A DNA stretch of 59,508 nucleotides. It comes from an uncultured Gammaproteobacteria bacterium (GTDB taxonomy: Bacteria > Pseudomonadota > Gammaproteobacteria > SZUA-229). A program made the position numbers and the translations under genes. Location: positions 1-59,508 of the forward strand of contig CAJXZZ010000004.1 in the NCBI GenBank assembly GCA_913065105.1, written 5' to 3'. This document shows, one piece after another, positions 58,645 through 59,508 of the stretch (positions are counted from its first letter, which is position 1; each line of letters starts with the position of its first letter). The notes below the pieces were generated by a model that saw only the letters and a program-made list of their open reading frames with translations, searched no databases and was not told where the DNA came from.

Positions 58645-59436
58645 TTAACGGTTTCCGCCACCACGCCCGTCCAGACTAATGTAGTCCACGCCGACTTGGA
58701 GTGCTGCATCAATATCCTTCTCGATCTGCTGTGCGGATAGTTTGTAGCCGACCGGGTTTCCCACGGTAAACTCACGAACCTCGTCAGCAAAAGCCCTGAT
58801 GTCCGAAATTGAATTCCAGTCCGGGAAGCGTGAAGGTGAAATTGCAGGCGCACCCTCGGCCAGGCCTCGAACTTCGGCGATTTTACCGGTTACCTTGGTG
58901 CCGGGCAGGTGGCCGCCCGTTCCGGTCTTGGCGCCCTGACCGCCTTTGAAATGGAATGCCTGCACGTTCTTGAGTTTGTCCATGGAGAAGCCGAAGCGGG
59001 CTGAGGCCAACTCATAAAAGTATCGAGAATTTTCAGCCTTCTCCTCCGGCAGCATGCCACCCTCACCCGAGCAGATTCCAGTGCCGGCAAGTTCTGCGCC
59101 CTTTGACAGGGCCACTTTGGCCTCTTCGGAAAGTGCACCAAAACTCATGTCAGAGACGAACAGCGGGATATCAAGCTTGAGTGGCTTTTTCGCATTTGGC
59201 CCCACTACAAGATCCGTACCAACCGGTTCGTCATCAAGAAGTGGCAGCTTATGCAACTGGCCCATCACGAATTGCAGGTCATCCCACTTGGGCAGACTGT
59301 CTCGCGGCACACCCATCGCAGCGGCCGGTCCGTGGTGCCCGACTTTACTGAGGCCTTGTTCAGCGAGCATGCGTATAAACTTGACGTGTGGTTCATCGGC
59401 CGTGCCTGTCGGATCCTGGTGAGCCCCTGGTAACCG
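58645..59436 (-). CDS. FMN-binding glutamate synthase domain, partial, probably from a chimeric join
   Basis: The open frame (264 codons) matches the FMN/Fe-S domain of glutamate synthases. KVGHHGPAAAMG, SDMSFGALSEEAKVALSKGAELAGTG, CSGEGGMLPEE, KGGQGAKTGTGGHLPG and the SPSRFPDW stretch are conserved. It breaks after SLDGRGGGN just before the adapter, where the real protein continues with GTGAAP-type sequence. Upstream of about 59424 the frame is closed by a stop at 59437-59439, and the last 70 bases make no sense, so the right end may also be poor. G+C looks higher than the window's core. Do not use this fragment for synteny. Confidence 0.8.
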   Translation of the reverse strand, partial: RLPGAHQDPTGTADEPHVKFIRMLAEQGLSKVGHHGPAAAMGVPRDSLPKWDDLQFVMGQLHKLPLLDDEPVGTDLVVGPNAKKPLKLDIPLFVSDMSFGALSEEAKVALSKGAELAGTGICSGEGGMLPEEKAENSRYFYELASARFGFSMDKLKNVQAFHFKGGQGAKTGTGGHLPGTKVTGKIAEVRGLAEGAPAISPSRFPDWNSISDIRAFADEVREFTVGNPVGYKLSAQQIEKDIDAALQVGVDYISLDGRGGGNR

Positions 59437-59508
59437 TCACGATTGTATGGCTGTGGGTGGCGCTTCTCCCAGGCCGCGCTTTCTTGTTCCTCGCCCCTGC
59501 CCCTACCA

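Noticed and set aside
58590-58853. Minus-strand ORF containing FFFSSRRRH
   Set aside because: Adapter and poly-A translation fused to the glutamate synthase strand in a wrong frame.

Overview
The window is a piece of a draft assembly from a gammaproteobacterium. The housekeeping gene orders are gammaproteobacterial: rpsF-rpsR-(DUF2232)-rplI-dnaB-alr, rne back to back with rluC, rlmD-cysM next to a barA/gacS-type hybrid kinase, and smc-zipA-ligA. The use of SMC rather than MukB argues against an enterobacterial relative. The lineage cannot be named further from the sequence alone. The core (about 13-55 kb) looks AT-rich. The first 12.5 kb look richer in G and C and carry accessory genes.

Region by region: (1) 1-12.5 kb is an accessory copper/redox locus. 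A minus-strand operon encodes a 1755-residue secreted SdrD-B/TIG/beta-helix protein followed by three exported multicopper-oxidase-like proteins. Their copper ligands are divided between polypeptides: HFH and the type-1 HCH...H...M motif on one, HPFHHH and HSH on the next, almost none on the third, which instead ends in cadherin/VCBS-like repeats and runs off the left edge. Facing it on the plus strand are a monohaem cytochrome c fused to a periplasmic-binding-protein domain and a SCO-type copper chaperone. The divergent spacer holds three consecutive dyads built on a TAGGG/CCCTA core. (2) 12.6-14.3 kb has two orphan response regulators, one with a perfect 10-bp dyad upstream, and a DUF2970 protein. 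(3) 14.3-32.9 kb is mostly housekeeping: galU, fdxA, an AddB-like Fe-S nuclease, a PQQ-type beta-propeller lipoprotein, alr, dnaB, the ribosomal S6/S18/L9 operon, cysS, a low-molecular-weight phosphatase, rne, rluC, a HAD phosphatase and an SppA-like protease. (4) 33.1-37.4 kb is a Ser/Thr signalling operon (CHASE2 kinase, PP2C phosphatase, FHA protein). (5) 37.4-53.2 kb holds rlmD, cysM, the barA/gacS-type kinase, pdxJ, ligA, zipA, smc, queF, an FGGY kinase, a CysZ-like protein and slyX. (6) 53.3-58.5 kb is a degraded accessory tail: a frameshifted small exported protein, a TolB-like propeller protein, an IS30 remnant, a REP-like hairpin, small envelope proteins and a 120-bp direct repeat with a deletion scar.

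From 58550 to 58625 the contig contains an Illumina TruSeq index adapter plus poly-A, so the contig is chimeric there. The glutamate synthase fragment to its right (about 58645-59436) should not be treated as linked to the rest, and the gene to its left is artificially truncated.

The best candidate for an undescribed system is the 0-12.5 kb locus. It would be an extracellular or periplasmic oxidase assembled from several multicopper-oxidase subunits, with a dedicated copper chaperone and a cytochrome c/binding-protein fusion as possible electron acceptor or sensor. The substrate (for example Mn(II), Fe(II), Cu(I) or an organic compound) cannot be determined from sequence.
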